DNA from: an uncultured Lachnospiraceae bacterium
GTDB lineage: Bacteria > Bacillota > Clostridia > Lachnospirales > Lachnospiraceae
Length of the DNA: 64,000 bases
Assembly (NCBI GenBank): GCA_900550235.1
Contig: URRQ01000007.1
Location: 1-64,000, forward strand
Direction of reading: 5' to 3'
Shown: piece after piece, positions 16,513 to 25,671 of the stretch
How positions within the stretch are numbered: position 1 is the stretch's first letter
Layout: each line of letters starts with the position of its first letter
Position numbers and translations under genes: made by a program
Notes under the pieces: model-generated
Database searches by the model: none
What the model was told of the DNA's origin: nothing
What the model saw: only the letters and a program-made list of their open reading frames with translations

Positions 16513-17442
16513 TTATTTACAATCCTGCGGTGTGATGAGGTGAATTTGTTCCGGCAAGCAGTGAATAGACAAGTCTGTTTGCAAAAACCATGGTTCCCCA
16601 TCGGTATGTAGTTCGCGCGGAGATTCAGAATGTATGGAAAGGCTGTGACAGGAATAGAGGCTACAACCTTTAAAGAGAATGTGTTTTCCCCAAAGCGCTG
16701 TTGGAAGAAGCAAAAGCATTTTCCATTTTGATAAATCTGCAATGACACAGACATTTAACTTCCCATCGGAAGGATTTGCCCCGGGAGCAAAAAGAAATCC
16801 GCCCCCTTCGTATGGCTGATTCATTGAAGCGATAAAATAGCAATGCTGAAAGGTATGCGTCACATTGTTATCCAAGGTTAAGTTCACCTTGCATGGCTTC
16901 AAATGAAACCATTGTCTAAGCGCAACGAAGACATAGACTAATTTGCCGAGTTTGAAGCGGTTTAATCTGGATTTCCAATGGGAAACAACGACTTCGTGGC
17001 AGATTGCAGCATCAAAACCAAAGCCGGCGCTAATGGCAAAACGATGGGTTTTATTTTTATAAGTAAGTTCTCCAATGTCCATTTTTTGCGTATGCTTGGC
17101 GGATAAAATCATATTCAAAGCATGAATAGGGTCTGTAGGAAGGCAATAGCTTCTTGCAAAATCATTTCCGGATCCCATAGGAATATATCCTAACGTTATT
17201 TTTTCGGGATAGGAGATCCCATTTATTACTTCATTGACAGTTCCGTCACCGCCTAGAATGATAATGGTATGTTCTTTTTTATCAGAGGTAAGTTCTCTGA
17301 TAAGTTTTTCAATGTGGCGGTGAGGTGACGTGAAAAACACCCGATAGCAGATGCCACGGGTGTCAAGTTCAGTTTCAACGGACTTCCATATTTGTTTCCC
17401 GAGTCCGGAACGGGAATGTGGATTAACGATAAAAGTATACAT
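16513..17442 (-). CDS. Diacylglycerol/lipid kinase family protein
   Basis: The 309-residue protein has the DagK/YegS catalytic domain. The N terminus reads YTFIVNPHSRSGLG, and the nucleotide motif is IIILGGDGTVNEVINGI, followed by GYIPMGSGNDFARSY. All are hallmarks of bacterial lipid kinases that phosphorylate diacylglycerol or related lipids at the membrane. It starts five bases after the DUF1846 gene ends, so they are likely one transcript. In Gram-positives DgkB-type enzymes recycle the diacylglycerol left by lipoteichoic acid synthesis. The substrate here is inferred only. Confidence 0.92.
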   Translation of the reverse strand: MYTFIVNPHSRSGLGKQIWKSVETELDTRGICYRVFFTSPHRHIEKLIRELTSDKKEHTIIILGGDGTVNEVINGISYPEKITLGYIPMGSGNDFARSYCLPTDPIHALNMILSAKHTQKMDIGELTYKNKTHRFAISAGFGFDAAICHEVVVSHWKSRLNRFKLGKLVYVFVALRQWFHLKPCKVNLTLDNNVTHTFQHCYFIASMNQPYEGGGFLFAPGANPSDGKLNVCVIADLSKWKMLLLLPTALWGKHILFKGCSLYSCHSLSIHSESPRELHTDGEPWFLQTDLSIHCLPEQIHLITPQDCK

Positions 17443-17447
17443 AGTTC

Positions 17448-18926
17448 TTATTGATAAATATTTTTATTTTCTTTTTTTGATTCCGACGTTAATTGAATGC
17501 CTAGTTTTTTGAACATTTTCGTATCAACAGATGAAAGCATGACAGAAGTATGAACCTGGCAGCCTTTTAATTTTGGAATCTGTTCCAAGGCAAGTCGTGC
17601 AACAGGATCAGTAGCTGCGCTGATAGAAAGCGCTATGAGCACTTCATCTGTATGAAGACGAGGGTTTTTGCTTCCAAGATATCTTGTCTTTAATGTTTGA
17701 ATTGGTTCAATTGCTTCCGGTGAAATCATATGGATTTCATCATCTAAATCAGCAAGATATTTTAGAGCATTTAAAAGCAATGCTGCGGATGCTCCTAAGA
17801 GGTTAGAAGTCTTTCCGGTAATAATTTTACCATCGTCTAATTCAATTGCAGCAGCAGGACCGTCAGTTTCTTCTGCACGCTTTAATGCAGCAGCAACAAC
17901 AAGACGATCTTCTGTTGTAACATGAGCTTGCTTCATTAAAAGCTCGATTTTGAATACTTCATCTTCGCTGATTTCTCCGGCAGACATTCTGTTTAATGCG
18001 GAATAGTATCTGCGAATAATTTCCTGGCAGGAAGCTTCTTTGCATGCTTCATCATCACAGATGCAGTTTCCGACCATGTTAACGCCCATATCCGTAGGTG
18101 ATTTGTATGGATTTTCCCCATAGATTTTTTCAAAAATTGCATCGAGAACGGGGAAAATCTCCACATCACGGTTGTAATTAACTGTTGTTACTCCATAAGT
18201 TTCCAAATGGAATGGATCAATCATATTGATATCATTTAAGTCTGCTGTTGCAGCTTCATATGCGAGATTAACCGGATGTTTTAACGGAAGATTCCATACA
18301 GGGAAAGTTTCGAATTTAGCATAACCTGCACGGACACCGCGTTTTAATTCGTGGTACAGCTGAGATAGACAGGTTGCCATCTTTCCGCTTCCCGGTCCTG
18401 GAGCCGTGATGATTACAAGTGGTCTTGTTGTTTCGATATATTCATTTTTGCCATACCCATCATCGCTTACAATGAGAGGAATATTCGACGGATATCCTTC
18501 TATACAATAATGTACATAGACTTTGATTCCCAGTTTTTCTAATTTGCTTTTGAATAAATTCGCGCTGCTTTGTCCGGAATATTGTGTGATCACAACACTT
18601 CCGACATAAAGACCGCTTTGGCGGAAAGAATCCATAAGACGTAAAACGTCTGTATCATAAGTAATGCCAAGATCGCCTCGAATTTTGTTCTTCTCAATAT
18701 CTCCTGCACTGATTACGATTACAATTTCTGCTTGATCTGATAATTGCATCAAAAGGCGCAGTTTGCTGTCAGGAGCAAATCCCGGAAGAACTCTGGAAGC
18801 ATGGTAGTCATCAAAAAGTTTGCCGCCAAATTCTAGATATAGTTTGTTGTCAAATTGATTGATGCGTTCCAGAATATGTTCGGACTGCATTTTTAAATAT
18901 TTATCATTATCAAATCCAACTTTCAT
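17448..18926 (-). CDS. DUF1846 family protein
   Basis: ATG 18926 is chosen because AAGGAG lies eight bases upstream; an ATG two codons earlier is too close to it. The 492-residue product is cytosolic and matches the DUF1846 family. Recognisable segments are KVGFDNDKYLKMQSEHILER at the start, LVIITAPGPGSGKMATCLSQ (a Gly-rich P-loop-like stretch, about 170-189), and a mid-protein Cys cluster (CICDDEACKEASC). The family is widespread in Firmicutes, with crystal structures but no settled function. The P-loop-like stretch suggests nucleotide binding. It heads a two-gene unit with the lipid kinase. Confidence 0.92.
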   Translation of the reverse strand: MKVGFDNDKYLKMQSEHILERINQFDNKLYLEFGGKLFDDYHASRVLPGFAPDSKLRLLMQLSDQAEIVIVISAGDIEKNKIRGDLGITYDTDVLRLMDSFRQSGLYVGSVVITQYSGQSSANLFKSKLEKLGIKVYVHYCIEGYPSNIPLIVSDDGYGKNEYIETTRPLVIITAPGPGSGKMATCLSQLYHELKRGVRAGYAKFETFPVWNLPLKHPVNLAYEAATADLNDINMIDPFHLETYGVTTVNYNRDVEIFPVLDAIFEKIYGENPYKSPTDMGVNMVGNCICDDEACKEASCQEIIRRYYSALNRMSAGEISEDEVFKIELLMKQAHVTTEDRLVVAAALKRAEETDGPAAAIELDDGKIITGKTSNLLGASAALLLNALKYLADLDDEIHMISPEAIEPIQTLKTRYLGSKNPRLHTDEVLIALSISAATDPVARLALEQIPKLKGCQVHTSVMLSSVDTKMFKKLGIQLTSESKKENKNIYQ

Positions 18927-18979
18927 AATCATGTCTCCTTGCTCTATCTTCTGTTATAATCATTTACTCTTAAAATAAT

Positions 18980-19008
18980 AGTATACTACAAAATAAAATA
19001 ATTGTCTA
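18980..19008 (-). promoter_or_regulatory. Promoter of the DUF1846 - lipid kinase unit
   Basis: Minus strand: TAGACA (19008-19003), 17 bases, TATACT (18985-18980). Confidence 0.65.
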
Positions 19009-19062
19009 AGAGAATTTTATAGAAGTTTAAGATTTAGACAAAGACTTTTCACAATCTTTTTA

Positions 19063-19091
19063 TTGATTTATGTCATAGCCCTACTTATAAT
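19063..19091 (+). promoter_or_regulatory. Promoter of ftsH
   Basis: TTGATT (19063-19068) and TATAAT (19086-19091) are separated by 17 bases, about 28 bases before the ftsH start. Confidence 0.8.
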
Positions 19092-19119
19092 AGAATAGAT
19101 AGGAAACAGGAGGATAATT

Positions 19120-21042
19120 ATGGATAATCAGAATAATAGAAACAAGAATAATAATCCGAAAAATAATAAACAAGGCTTTGGAATTATTTTTGTAACAACG
19201 ATCATTACATTATTTCTAGTTATGGGATTATATCGATTGATGCCTGGAAAAAATCCAGAAGAGATTTCATATAGTAAATTTTTGGATATGGTAGAAGCGG
19301 GGCAAGTAGATAAGGTAGTAATCGGCTCAGACAGTATTGAGATCACACCGAAGAAAAAGGAGAATGCTAATCCTTTATTGACCACCGTAGCGCCGCATTA
19401 CTATACAGGAATTATGAATGACGATAAGCTGGTCGATCGATTAAGAGAAGCAAAGGTAGAAGTGACACAGGAGATTCCTAAGACAGGAACGATGATGTTT
19501 TGGAATGTTATGTTAACACTTGTTCTGCCTACAGCGCTTTTAGTAGGGGCTTTGGTTTTCCTTACAAAGAGGATGTCAAAAGGCGGCGGTATGATGGGCA
19601 TTGGAAAAAGCAATGCCAAAGTATATGTAGAAAAGTCTACCGGCGTTACTTTTAAAGATGTGGCTGGGCAGGATGAGGCGAAGGAATCCTTACAGGAAGT
19701 AGTTGATTTTCTTCATAATCCGGGAAAATACACAAGTATTGGTGCTAAACTTCCGAAAGGGGCATTATTGGTCGGACCTCCGGGAACCGGTAAAACACTT
19801 CTTGCAAAAGCGGTAGCAGGAGAAGCAAAAGTTCCGTTCTTTTCCCTTTCAGGTTCTGCATTCGTAGAAATGTACGTTGGTGTTGGAGCATCTCGTGTAC
19901 GTGATCTTTTCAAACAGGCACAGGCTATGGCGCCATGTATTATCTTTATTGATGAGATTGATGCGATTGGAAAAAGCCGTGACAATGCAATGGGAAGTAA
20001 TGATGAAAGAGAGCAGACTTTGAATCAGCTTCTTGCGGAGATGGATGGATTTGATACAGACAAAGGACTATTACTCCTTGCAGCTACAAACAGACCGGAG
20101 ATTCTCGATCCTGCGCTTTTAAGACCGGGACGTTTTGACAGACGTATTATTGTAGATACACCGGACCTTAGAGGACGTGTGGATGTGTTAAAAGTTCATG
20201 CGAAAGATGTTAAAATGGATGAAACTGTAGACTTGGAAGCAATCGCATTGGCAACGAGTGGAGCTGTAGGATCAGATCTTGCGAATATGATCAATGAAGC
20301 AGCGATTAATGCAGTAAAGAATGGCCGTCAGGTTGTGTCACAGGCTGATTTGTTTGAAGCGGTGGAAGTTGTACTTGTAGGTAAGGAGAAGAAAGACCGC
20401 ATTATGAATGCAGAAGAGAGAAGAATTGTTTCATATCATGAGGTCGGACATGCGCTTGTAAGCGCCCTTCAAAAAGATTCGGAACCGGTGCAGAAGATTA
20501 CGATTGTTCCAAGAACAATGGGAGCTTTAGGGTATGTGATGCAGACACCGGAAGAAGAAAAGTTCTTGAATACAAAAAAAGAATTAGAAGCGATGCTTGT
20601 AGGTCTTCTCGCTGGACGTGCAGCAGAGGAAATTGTATTCGATACAGTAACAACAGGAGCTTCTAATGATATTGAAAAAGCGACAAAAGTAGCGAGAGCT
20701 ATGATTACCCAGTATGGTATGTCTGAAAAATTTGGATTGATCGGACTGGAGTCAGTTCAGCATAGATATTTAGATGGACGTCCTGTCGCAAATTGCGGCG
20801 AGGAAACTGCAGGAGAGATTGACAAAGAAGTCATGAAGATGCTCAAGGATGCTTATGAAGAAGCAAAACGTCTTTTGAGAGAAAATAGAGAATCTCTTGA
20901 TAAAATCGCAGCATTTTTGATTGAAAAAGAGACGATTACAGGAAAAGAATTTATGAAGATTTTCCGTGAAGTACAAGGGATTACAGAAGATGAAGAGAAG
21001 GATCAGCCATCTCATATTGAAATGAAATCAGAGGAAGAATAA
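19120..21042 (+). CDS. ftsH: ATP-dependent zinc metalloprotease FtsH
   Basis: The 640-residue membrane protease has an Asn/Lys-rich N terminus, one membrane helix (about 20-40), an extracytoplasmic loop and a second helix (about 126-145). The AAA module follows: Walker A GPPGTGKT (about 219-226), Walker B CIIFIDEIDAIG, and SRH region NRPEILDPALLRPGRFDRR. The protease domain has HEVGH (zinc site) and a later acidic ligand. It degrades membrane and regulatory proteins as a hexamer. AGGAGG precedes the ATG, and the hairpin at 21047-21076 ends the transcript, so it is a single-gene unit. Confidence 0.98.
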   Translation: MDNQNNRNKNNNPKNNKQGFGIIFVTTIITLFLVMGLYRLMPGKNPEEISYSKFLDMVEAGQVDKVVIGSDSIEITPKKKENANPLLTTVAPHYYTGIMNDDKLVDRLREAKVEVTQEIPKTGTMMFWNVMLTLVLPTALLVGALVFLTKRMSKGGGMMGIGKSNAKVYVEKSTGVTFKDVAGQDEAKESLQEVVDFLHNPGKYTSIGAKLPKGALLVGPPGTGKTLLAKAVAGEAKVPFFSLSGSAFVEMYVGVGASRVRDLFKQAQAMAPCIIFIDEIDAIGKSRDNAMGSNDEREQTLNQLLAEMDGFDTDKGLLLLAATNRPEILDPALLRPGRFDRRIIVDTPDLRGRVDVLKVHAKDVKMDETVDLEAIALATSGAVGSDLANMINEAAINAVKNGRQVVSQADLFEAVEVVLVGKEKKDRIMNAEERRIVSYHEVGHALVSALQKDSEPVQKITIVPRTMGALGYVMQTPEEEKFLNTKKELEAMLVGLLAGRAAEEIVFDTVTTGASNDIEKATKVARAMITQYGMSEKFGLIGLESVQHRYLDGRPVANCGEETAGEIDKEVMKMLKDAYEEAKRLLRENRESLDKIAAFLIEKETITGKEFMKIFREVQGITEDEEKDQPSHIEMKSEEE

Positions 21043-21046
21043 GAAG

Positions 21047-21076
21047 ACCCGGAAGAGAAATCTTCCGGGTTTCTTT
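21047..21076 (+). terminator. Terminator after ftsH
   Basis: ACCCGGAAGA (21047-21056), GAAA tetraloop, TCTTCCGGGT (21061-21070), then TTCTTT. Confidence 0.9.
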
Positions 21077-21181
21077 ATAGAAAAAAATAATAAGAAACAT
21101 CAAGATATCTATAGCAATATACAAGATTATGAATAAAAACTTGCAAAAAATGCTTAAATATAAATGAAAATGAAATGAATC

Positions 21182-21209
21182 TTGCAAAAAAATGAAAATT
21201 TGATATAAT
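21182..21209 (+). promoter_or_regulatory. Promoter of the amino-acid permease gene
   Basis: TTGCAA (21182-21187), 16 bases, TATAAT (21204-21209), with an extended -10 TG at 21201-21202. Confidence 0.8.
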
Positions 21210-21227
21210 GGTTATATAGTGATAATT

Positions 21228-21257
21228 GTGGAGCAGGGAGAAGAAATCCTGCTCCAC
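21228..21257 (+). promoter_or_regulatory. Strong 5'-leader hairpin, not a terminator
   Basis: GTGGAGCAGG (21228-21237) pairs perfectly with CCTGCTCCAC (21248-21257), starting about ten bases after the likely transcript start. No T-tract follows. It may protect the mRNA 5' end or be a protein- or ligand-sensing leader. Confidence 0.55.
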
Positions 21258-21314
21258 GTGCGTGTGAAAGTATTTTTACATGCTCAAACAATAAAGGAAA
21301 AAGGAGAAAACACT

Positions 21315-22721
21315 ATGAATCAGACAAATGAAAAGAAAATTGTGTGGTATACGTTTGCGTTCATGGTATTCGGAGGGGTATGGTCATTTGGTAATTCGAT
21401 CAACGGATTTTCCGAATACGGTGGATTAAAAGCAATTGTTGCATGGATCATTATCTTTGCAATCTATTTCGTACCATACGCATTAATGGTAGGAGAGCTT
21501 GGATCAGCATTTAAGAATTCAAGCGGTGGAGTCAGCTCATGGATCCATGAGACGATTGGTCCTAGAATGGCTTACTATGCCGGATGGACATATTGGGTAG
21601 TACATCTTCCATATATCTCTCAGAAACCAACGAATGCGGTTGTAGCGACAAGCTGGATTATTTTCCAGGATGCAAGAGCGAGTCAGATGAATACATTTGT
21701 GCTACAGATGATCTGTCTTGCAATTTTCTTTGCGGCATTGTGGCTTGCTTCTAAGGGAATCACAATGTTAAAGAGAATTTCAGCTTTGGCAGGAACAACA
21801 ATGTTCATTATGTCAATCCTCTATATTATTTTGATGTTGGCGGCACCGGCAATTACAGATGCTCCGCTTCTTGACATTGACTGGTCACTTAAGACATTTA
21901 TGCCTACTTTTGACATGAAATTCTTCACAAGCCTTTCAATTCTTGTGTTTGCGGTAGGTGGTTGTGAGAAATTCTCACCATATGTAAATCGAATGAAAGA
22001 TCCTTCCAAAGATTTTTCAAAAGGTATGATCTCTCTTGCTGTTATGGTATGTGGTTGTGCTATTCTTGGTACAATTTCTCTTGGAATGATGTTCGATTCT
22101 AACAACATTCCGGAAGACCTTATGACAAATGGTGCATACTATGCATTCCAGATGCTTGGTGATTACTATGGTTTAGGAAATATTTTCGTAATCTTATATG
22201 CGATCACACAGTTGCTTGGTCAGATTTCGGTAATGATCATTTCCATCGATGCACCTCTTTGCATGCTTCTTGGAAGTGCAGATGAAACATATATTCCAAA
22301 GGCAATGTTCAAACAGAACAAAAACGGAGCATATGTAAATGGTCATAAATTGATTGCAATTGTAAGTTCTATTTTGATCATCATTCCGGCATTTGGTATT
22401 GGAAGTGTAGATGTTCTTGTAAAATGGCTTGTAAAATTGAACTCAGTATGTATGCCATTACGTTACCTTTGGGTATTTGCGGCATATATCGCATTGAAGA
22501 AAGCAGGAGAAAAATTCAATCCGGAATACAAGTTTGTAAAGAATAAAACAGTGGGAATTCTTTTTGGAGCATGGTGCTTCATCTTCACAGCAATTGCTTG
22601 TGCAGGAGGTATTTATTCTGAAGATACATTCCAGTTTGTATTAAATCTTCTTACACCGTTTGTATTGTTAGGACTTGGACTTATCATGCCGGCAATTGCA
22701 AAAAGAACAAACAACAAGTAA
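21315..22721 (+). CDS. APC-superfamily amino-acid permease (YjeM / GadC-like)
   Basis: ATG 21315 follows AAAGGAG and gives a 468-residue protein with about twelve membrane helices. The start KIVWYTFAFMVFGGVWSFGN and the segment VPYALMVGELGSAFKNSSGG match the glutamate:GABA-antiporter branch of the APC family, most like YjeM. The gene is alone, between strong terminators, and has a long leader with a stable hairpin. No decarboxylase gene is adjacent, so an acid-resistance exchange role is not supported. The substrate is unknown. Confidence 0.88.
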   Translation: MNQTNEKKIVWYTFAFMVFGGVWSFGNSINGFSEYGGLKAIVAWIIIFAIYFVPYALMVGELGSAFKNSSGGVSSWIHETIGPRMAYYAGWTYWVVHLPYISQKPTNAVVATSWIIFQDARASQMNTFVLQMICLAIFFAALWLASKGITMLKRISALAGTTMFIMSILYIILMLAAPAITDAPLLDIDWSLKTFMPTFDMKFFTSLSILVFAVGGCEKFSPYVNRMKDPSKDFSKGMISLAVMVCGCAILGTISLGMMFDSNNIPEDLMTNGAYYAFQMLGDYYGLGNIFVILYAITQLLGQISVMIISIDAPLCMLLGSADETYIPKAMFKQNKNGAYVNGHKLIAIVSSILIIIPAFGIGSVDVLVKWLVKLNSVCMPLRYLWVFAAYIALKKAGEKFNPEYKFVKNKTVGILFGAWCFIFTAIACAGGIYSEDTFQFVLNLLTPFVLLGLGLIMPAIAKRTNNK

Positions 22722-22737
22722 ATATAATGTTTCAATC

Positions 22738-22784
22738 AGACTGTCATATCAATGAGTGTTCATTGATATGACAGTCTTTTTTTG
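22738..22784 (+). terminator. Terminator after the permease gene
   Basis: An 18-base perfect stem (22738-22755 with 22760-22777, loop GTGT) is followed by a run of T bases. Confidence 0.95.
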
Positions 22785-22839
22785 TTTAAAGAAACGTGGT
22801 AAGATAGGGAGTAGAAAATACAGTAAAAGGGAAAATACA

Positions 22840-24678
22840 ATGTTTGATATTGAAGAAGAATTAAAAAAACTTCCGGCGAAACCGGGAGTCTATCTCATGC
22901 ATGATGAGAAGGATGATATTATTTACGTAGGAAAAGCAATCAGTTTGAAAAATCGTGTACGGCAATATTTTCAAGCGAGTCGTAATAAAGGCGCCAAGAT
23001 TGATCAGATGGTGACACATATCGCAAGATTCGAATATATTGTAACGGATTCGGAATTAGAGGCGTTGGTGTTGGAGTGTAATCTAATCAAAGAGCATCGT
23101 CCAAAATATAATACGATGTTGATGGACGATAAGACTTATCCATTTATTAAGGTAACCGTAGACGAAGCATATCCAAGAATTCTTTTTGCAAGGCAGATGA
23201 AAAAGGATAAGGCGAAGTATTTTGGACCGTATACAAGTGCGGGAGCGGTAAAAGATACGATTGATTTGATTCGAAAGCTATATCATATTAGAACGTGCAA
23301 TCGTAATCTTCCGAAAGATGTAGGAAAAGAACGCCCTTGTTTGAATTATCATATCAAACAATGCTATGCGCCGTGTCAAGGGTATATTTCACAGGAAGAA
23401 TATCGTAAAAACATTCAACAGGCAATCAGCTTTTTGAGTGGAAATTATGATACGATCTTAAAATCCTTGGAAGAAAAGATGCAAGAGGCTTCTGATAATC
23501 TGGAGTTTGAAAAAGCGATTGAGTATCGAGAATTGCTAAATAGTGTAAAACAGATTGCTCAAAAACAAAAAATTACCAATAGCGACGGAGAAGATAAAGA
23601 TATTTTGGCTGTTGCTACAGAAAATGAGGATGCAGTTGTACAGGTGTTTTTTATACGGGGAGGACGGTTGATCGGAAGAGATCATTTTTACCTTCGCATC
23701 ACCAAGGATGAAGAAGAAAGTGTGATCCTAGAAAGTTTTATCAAGCAATTCTATGCGGGGACACCGTATATTCCGAGAGAGTTGATGCTTCAGGAGGAAA
23801 TAGAAGGAATCGAAGTGTTGGAACAATGGCTTTCTAAAAAAAGGGGACACCGGGTTTACATTCGAATCCCGCAAAAGGGGCAGAAGGAAAAGCTTGTGGA
23901 ATTAGCGAAGAAGAATGCGGAACTTGTACTTAGCAAAGATAAAGAGAGATTGAAAAGAGAAGAAGGAAGAACGATTGGAGCGGTAAAAGAGATTGAAAAG
24001 CTGCTTGGTTTACAGAACATTTCCAGAATGGAAGCCTTTGATATTTCTAATACAAATGGATTTGCGTCGGTTGGCTCTATGATCGTATATGAACATGGAA
24101 AACCGAAACGGAATGATTATCGCAAATTTAAAATCAAAGGAGTGCAGGGGGCAGATGATTATGCAAGCATGGAGGAAGTTTTAACAAGGCGATTTGAACA
24201 CGGGTTGAAAGAAAAAGAAGAGGGAAAAGAGCTTGGAAGCTTTACCGTTTTTCCGGATCTGATCATGATGGATGGAGGAAAAGGTCAGGTGAATGTGGCA
24301 TTACAGGTACTGGATAAGCTACATCTACAGATTCCTGTATGTGGAATGGTGAAGGATGACAATCACCGTACAAGAGGTCTTTACTATCAAAATGTGGAGA
24401 TTCCAATCGATCGTAACTCAGAAGGATTTCGCCTTATTACAAGAATTCAAGATGAAGCGCATCGATTCGCCATTGAATTTCATAGGAAACTTAGAGGCCA
24501 GGGGCAGGTACATTCGATTCTGGATGATATTCCGGGAATTGGTCCTGCAAGACGTAAAGCGCTTATGAAACATTATATGAGTCTGGATGCGATTAAAAGT
24601 GCTACCGTCGAGGACTTGAAGGCTTTGCCGTCTATGAATGAAAAATCTGCAAAGGAAGTATACAACTTTTTTCATTAA
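22840..24678 (+). CDS. uvrC: Excinuclease ABC subunit C
   Basis: The start is ATG 22840 (MFDIEEELKKLPAKPGVYLM), preceded by AAAAGGG; the frame is open further upstream into the terminator of the previous gene but without a ribosome site. Length is 612 residues. The N-terminal GIY-YIG nuclease (KPGVYLM to IIYVGKA, about 15-35), UVR motif near 200-235 (LEFEKAIEYRELL), an RNase H-like endonuclease core (MEAFDISNTNG, DGGKGQVNVA) and a C-terminal tandem HhH (IPGIGPARRKALMKHY) are all present. It makes both incisions in nucleotide excision repair with UvrAB. hprK follows after 45 bases. Confidence 0.98.
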   Translation: MFDIEEELKKLPAKPGVYLMHDEKDDIIYVGKAISLKNRVRQYFQASRNKGAKIDQMVTHIARFEYIVTDSELEALVLECNLIKEHRPKYNTMLMDDKTYPFIKVTVDEAYPRILFARQMKKDKAKYFGPYTSAGAVKDTIDLIRKLYHIRTCNRNLPKDVGKERPCLNYHIKQCYAPCQGYISQEEYRKNIQQAISFLSGNYDTILKSLEEKMQEASDNLEFEKAIEYRELLNSVKQIAQKQKITNSDGEDKDILAVATENEDAVVQVFFIRGGRLIGRDHFYLRITKDEEESVILESFIKQFYAGTPYIPRELMLQEEIEGIEVLEQWLSKKRGHRVYIRIPQKGQKEKLVELAKKNAELVLSKDKERLKREEGRTIGAVKEIEKLLGLQNISRMEAFDISNTNGFASVGSMIVYEHGKPKRNDYRKFKIKGVQGADDYASMEEVLTRRFEHGLKEKEEGKELGSFTVFPDLIMMDGGKGQVNVALQVLDKLHLQIPVCGMVKDDNHRTRGLYYQNVEIPIDRNSEGFRLITRIQDEAHRFAIEFHRKLRGQGQVHSILDDIPGIGPARRKALMKHYMSLDAIKSATVEDLKALPSMNEKSAKEVYNFFH

Positions 24679-24723
24679 TGGTATAATAGGCATAGATATA
24701 GAGTAGATAGAAGGAGACGGATT

Positions 24724-25659
24724 ATGAGAGGTACAGATAGTGTAGCGTTAAAAGATTTGGTAGAAAAAATGCAGCTTAAGAATCTTACACCGGATATCGA
24801 TATGGAAGATCGAAGAATTACGGTACCGGATGTGAATCGCCCGGCTTTACAGCTGACAGGCTTTTTTGACCATTTTGATTCAGAGCGTGTGCAGGTGATC
24901 GGATATGTGGAATATACATATTTACAAACTTTATCAGAGAATAGAAAAAAAGAACTATACGAGAAACTGATGTCTTATGGAATTCCATGCCTGATTTTTA
25001 GTACAGGTTTGATACCAGATGAACAATTGTTACAAACTGCAAATGAGAAAGGAATTCCTGTATTTTCCACTCCGAGAAAAACATCTTCTTTTATGGCGGA
25101 AATGATTCGTTGGTTGAATGTTGAATTGGCGCCACAGATTTCCATACATGGAGTTCTTATAGACGTGTATGGTGTAGGTGTTTTGATCATGGGAGAAAGT
25201 GGTATTGGAAAGAGCGAGGCTGCTCTTGAACTGATTAAAAGAGGGCACAGACTTGTGACGGACGATGTAGTGGAAATCAGTAAAGTAAGTGATGATACCT
25301 TGGTAGGAACAGCTCCGGATATTACACGGCACCTGATAGAACTTCGTGGTATCGGAATCATTGATGTGAAGATGCTGTTTGGAGTGCAAAGTGTGAGACA
25401 AACACAGACGATCGATCTTGTCATTACGTTGGAAGACTGGAATAAAGACAAAGAATATGACCGTCTTGGATTAGAAGAGGAATATACGGAATTTTTAGGG
25501 AATAAGGTTGTATGTCATTCTATTCCGATTCGTCCGGGAAGAAACCTTGCAATTATTGTTGAGTCAGCAGCAGCAAATTTCAGACAAAAGAAAATGGGAT
25601 ATAATGCTGCGCAGGAATTATATAGACGTGTACAAGAGAATTTGACAAATAAGAGATAG
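24724..25659 (+). CDS. hprK: HPr kinase/phosphorylase
   Basis: The 311-residue protein has the HprK layout. An N-terminal regulatory domain (about 1-130) precedes a kinase domain with Walker A MGESGIGKSEAAL (about 155-167), a DDVVE acidic motif and the C-terminal family signature IPIRPGRNLAIIVESAA. It phosphorylates Ser46 of HPr, and reverses it, to set carbon catabolite control in low-GC Gram-positives. AGAAGGAG precedes the ATG. A TATAAT lies at 24682-24687, so it may also have its own promoter. The glucokinase gene follows after 12 bases, an apt partner in sugar control. Confidence 0.97.
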   Translation: MRGTDSVALKDLVEKMQLKNLTPDIDMEDRRITVPDVNRPALQLTGFFDHFDSERVQVIGYVEYTYLQTLSENRKKELYEKLMSYGIPCLIFSTGLIPDEQLLQTANEKGIPVFSTPRKTSSFMAEMIRWLNVELAPQISIHGVLIDVYGVGVLIMGESGIGKSEAALELIKRGHRLVTDDVVEISKVSDDTLVGTAPDITRHLIELRGIGIIDVKMLFGVQSVRQTQTIDLVITLEDWNKDKEYDRLGLEEEYTEFLGNKVVCHSIPIRPGRNLAIIVESAAANFRQKKMGYNAAQELYRRVQENLTNKR

Positions 25660-25671
25660 GAGAAGAGAAAA

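Noticed and set aside
21315..22721. Glutamate decarboxylase-type acid-resistance system
   Set aside because: The permease is GadC-like, but no decarboxylase gene is adjacent and strong terminators isolate it.
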